DNA from: Rikenellaceae bacterium
Lineage (GTDB): Bacteria > Bacteroidota > Bacteroidia > Bacteroidales > Rikenellaceae
Reading direction: 5' to 3'
DNA length: 64,000 nucleotides
NCBI GenBank assembly: GCA_015059715.1
Contig: SUZV01000006.1
Coordinates: forward strand, 52,491 to 116,490
This document shows positions 62,383 to 64,000 of this stretch, piece by piece (positions within the stretch are counted from its first letter, which is position 1; every line of letters starts with the position of its first letter). The position numbers were made by a program, and so were the translations under genes. The notes under the pieces were generated by a model. The model was not told the origin of the DNA, ran no database searches, and saw only the letters and a program-made list of their open reading frames with translations.

Positions 62383-64000
62383 ATGAGAGACATACTACTA
62401 TCTATAAGCGTGGTAGTGGCGGCATTAGTACTCCAGTCGTGCTCAACAGATGACACCACAGAGATGACTCCTACCACACCAGCGATGGTTCAGATAGCTG
62501 TAGTCGCTGATGCCGACAGTGACGATTCGCGAGTAGCCGTAGATGGCAACAAAACACGCTGGGAGGTGGGTGATAGCATAACTGTTGGCTTTGTAGCCAG
62601 CTACTTCAGCACCGTCTATGCTAAGCTAACAATCACCTCCGAGGCAGATATCTCGAATGATGGCAAGCGCGCCACCTTCAGAGGCTCGGTTACCGATGGC
62701 ACGTACTACGGTGTTGCAGCAATATACCCCGCTGTGGAGTCGCCCAGCGACAACATAACACTGGACCGAGAGGCTGTCGACAACATATTTATGTACTCAT
62801 TCATTGATTGCCAAGAGGAGCAGATTAAAGTTACCGCTGGCACTAAGATTCCCATCGCACTGAAACACCTTATGCACAAGATGGACTTTAAACTATCGCT
62901 TGCATCGGGATACAATAGCGACGATATCAACTCTACGGATATAGCCATCGAGATTAGTGGAACAGAGAGCGGTAGAGCGATAAGCTTCCCTACGACATCG
63001 TCGCTCAACATACGTAATGGAATGCTCTCAACAAGTGCGAGCCAACAATCTATTATCGCACGTGGCAGCAGTAGCGAGTTCTCGACGATACTCTTCCCAA
63101 TGACCCAGATGAGAAACGTAGAGCTTACCTTCGGCATATACATCGATGGTGAGAAGAGCTACGAGATTGTCAAGGGTCCTCTCACAACCTTGACGATGAG
63201 CGGAGGCAAGAGCACATCTGTAAGCCTTGTGCTTAGCGACGACAACAGCGCATCGGGAGGTGACGAAATTGTCGCCGAGCCTATAACCCTCACTGCATCG
63301 AAGACAAGTATTATGGCCAATGGTGTTGATAGTAGCAAAATAAGCGTTGTAAATGACAAGAACGAGGATGTTACAGCACAATCGTTGATATATGTCAACA
63401 ATACAAGGCTTAATGGCACATCATTTATCACCACATCGGCAGGCACATATACTATATATGCCGAGCGTTATGGTGTGCGCTCAAATAGCGTTACCATCAC
63501 CGCCGAGGAGGTAACATCAACGGGCAAGAGCATTGTCTTTGCCGATGGCGTTACGCTCACATCTGGCTGGTACGATGTAAATAAGAAAGCTCAGGGTTAT
63601 AACGGAGATATTAATATGTGCTGGGCTGCCACTTCGTCGAATATGATTCAGTGGTTCCAGGATCGCTACAAGGCTGCTGGCAAGACACTTCCAGCAGGTG
63701 CTGTTGATGGTCCTGGTGTTACCTCATACACTAACTATGGTCCTTATGAGTTGGAACTTATGAATGTATTCCTCACCCAGTGGGATAACTCACGAGGAGG
63801 TCATATGGAGCAGGCTATTCCCTGGTACTTCGAGGGTGTATTGAATGGTGGCGAGTACGCTTCGCCAGGCTCTCAGGCAGTGCCTTTGACCGATGGTGGC
63901 TTTTGGAAGAGTATCTGGAGTGATGTGAAGGCAAATATGTATTGTGGCTATGGTAGCACTGTCGGCTACACCACCTGCTACAACAATTATTACCAATGGG
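62383..64000 (+). CDS. IdeS/Mac-like cysteine peptidase lipoprotein with fimbrillin-like domain, copy 2 (partial, runs off window)
   Basis: 539 codons are visible without a stop; the C-terminus lies beyond the window. Lipoprotein signal MRDILLSISVVVAALVLQSC with acidic residues after it (CSTDDTTEM). Residues ~30-285 resemble the fimbrillin-like family of Bacteroidales (KTRWEVGDSITVGF, ALKHLMHKMDFKLSLASG, STILFPMTQMRNVELTFGIY). One Ig-like repeat follows (about 300-375, ending AGTYTIYAERYGVRSNSVTI), then the IdeS-like domain: GWYDVNK (Lys401) and NMCWAATSSNMIQWF (Cys413). The catalytic His and Asp would be past the edge. A 41-nt stretch (63547-63587) is identical to copy 1 (61242-61282). Confidence 0.83.
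   Translation, partial: MRDILLSISVVVAALVLQSCSTDDTTEMTPTTPAMVQIAVVADADSDDSRVAVDGNKTRWEVGDSITVGFVASYFSTVYAKLTITSEADISNDGKRATFRGSVTDGTYYGVAAIYPAVESPSDNITLDREAVDNIFMYSFIDCQEEQIKVTAGTKIPIALKHLMHKMDFKLSLASGYNSDDINSTDIAIEISGTESGRAISFPTTSSLNIRNGMLSTSASQQSIIARGSSSEFSTILFPMTQMRNVELTFGIYIDGEKSYEIVKGPLTTLTMSGGKSTSVSLVLSDDNSASGGDEIVAEPITLTASKTSIMANGVDSSKISVVNDKNEDVTAQSLIYVNNTRLNGTSFITTSAGTYTIYAERYGVRSNSVTITAEEVTSTGKSIVFADGVTLTSGWYDVNKKAQGYNGDINMCWAATSSNMIQWFQDRYKAAGKTLPAGAVDGPGVTSYTNYGPYELELMNVFLTQWDNSRGGHMEQAIPWYFEGVLNGGEYASPGSQAVPLTDGGFWKSIWSDVKANMYCGYGSTVGYTTCYNNYYQW

Overview
The window comes from a gut-type Bacteroidota, most likely order Bacteroidales. The evidence is the repeated -7 element of the TAnnTTTG type, often with TTTG about 19-20 bp upstream, together with lineage-typical families: DUF4293, DUF4199, DUF3784, a BT_3928-like DoxX protein, fimbrillin-like and BspA-like lipoproteins, a TonB receptor and a sufBCDS operon. 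GC is near 50% and Ile ATA is common. An Alistipes/Rikenellaceae-like source is my guess, not something the sequence proves. I saw no transposase, integrase, tRNA, rRNA or CRISPR array.

Layout. 1-4.4 kb: the start of purE, then a thiamine-uptake operon on the minus strand (TonB receptor plus a PnuC-family permease). It is preceded by a TPP riboswitch whose P3 stem appears to be split by a ~0.67-kb array of seven 91-bp repeats. 4.5-9.4 kb (plus): a BspA-like LRR lipoprotein, then rpe, an ABC-F ATPase and rlmB. 9.5-16.2 kb (mostly minus): ispE with a zinc-ribbon/CD225-like protein, a small conserved plus-strand gene, a frameshifted small lipoprotein, two FKBP-like lipoproteins, nhaA and an arginase-fold protein lacking two metal-binding His. 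16.4-28.5 kb: pdxB (plus), then minus-strand membrane, lipid and envelope genes (EamA, UbiA-like prenyltransferase, thioesterase, DUF4293, GT2, DUF4199, mltG), the SRP RNA gene ffs (plus), and a Yip1-like protein, a beta-barrel and a large TPR protein. 28.6-40.1 kb (minus): an RND efflux system, a DoxX protein, tmk and sufBCDS. 40.4-47.4 kb: DUF2461 and glyA (minus), then MFS, C1 peptidase, CYTH, DUF362 and a hypothetical protein (plus). 47.5-56.1 kb (minus): an operon with an SPFH protein, a ribbon-helix-helix regulator, two DUF3784 proteins and an S41 peptidase; a 29-bp tandem repeat patch; a lipid kinase with pepD; phoH; and an outer-membrane barrel. 56.3-57.6 kb: der.

57.9-64 kb (plus) is the accessory highlight. 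A large Fn3-like lipoprotein is followed by two adjacent lipoproteins whose C-terminal domains resemble the IdeS/Mac (MEROPS C66) immunoglobulin-cleaving cysteine peptidases of streptococci. In the first, Lys, Cys, His and Asp catalytic positions are all visible. The second runs off the window and shows the Lys and Cys. The two have different N-terminal stalks (four Ig-like repeats versus a fimbrillin-like domain plus one Ig-like repeat) on nearly identical catalytic N-termini, which suggests duplication with domain exchange. A surface-displayed immunoglobulin-directed protease pair in a gut commensal is the best candidate for an under-described system here.

The window also holds several families of short intergenic repeats that recur at distant sites: the 91-bp array, a 29-bp hairpin unit, an 8-bp unit and a CTATGGGG hairpin.
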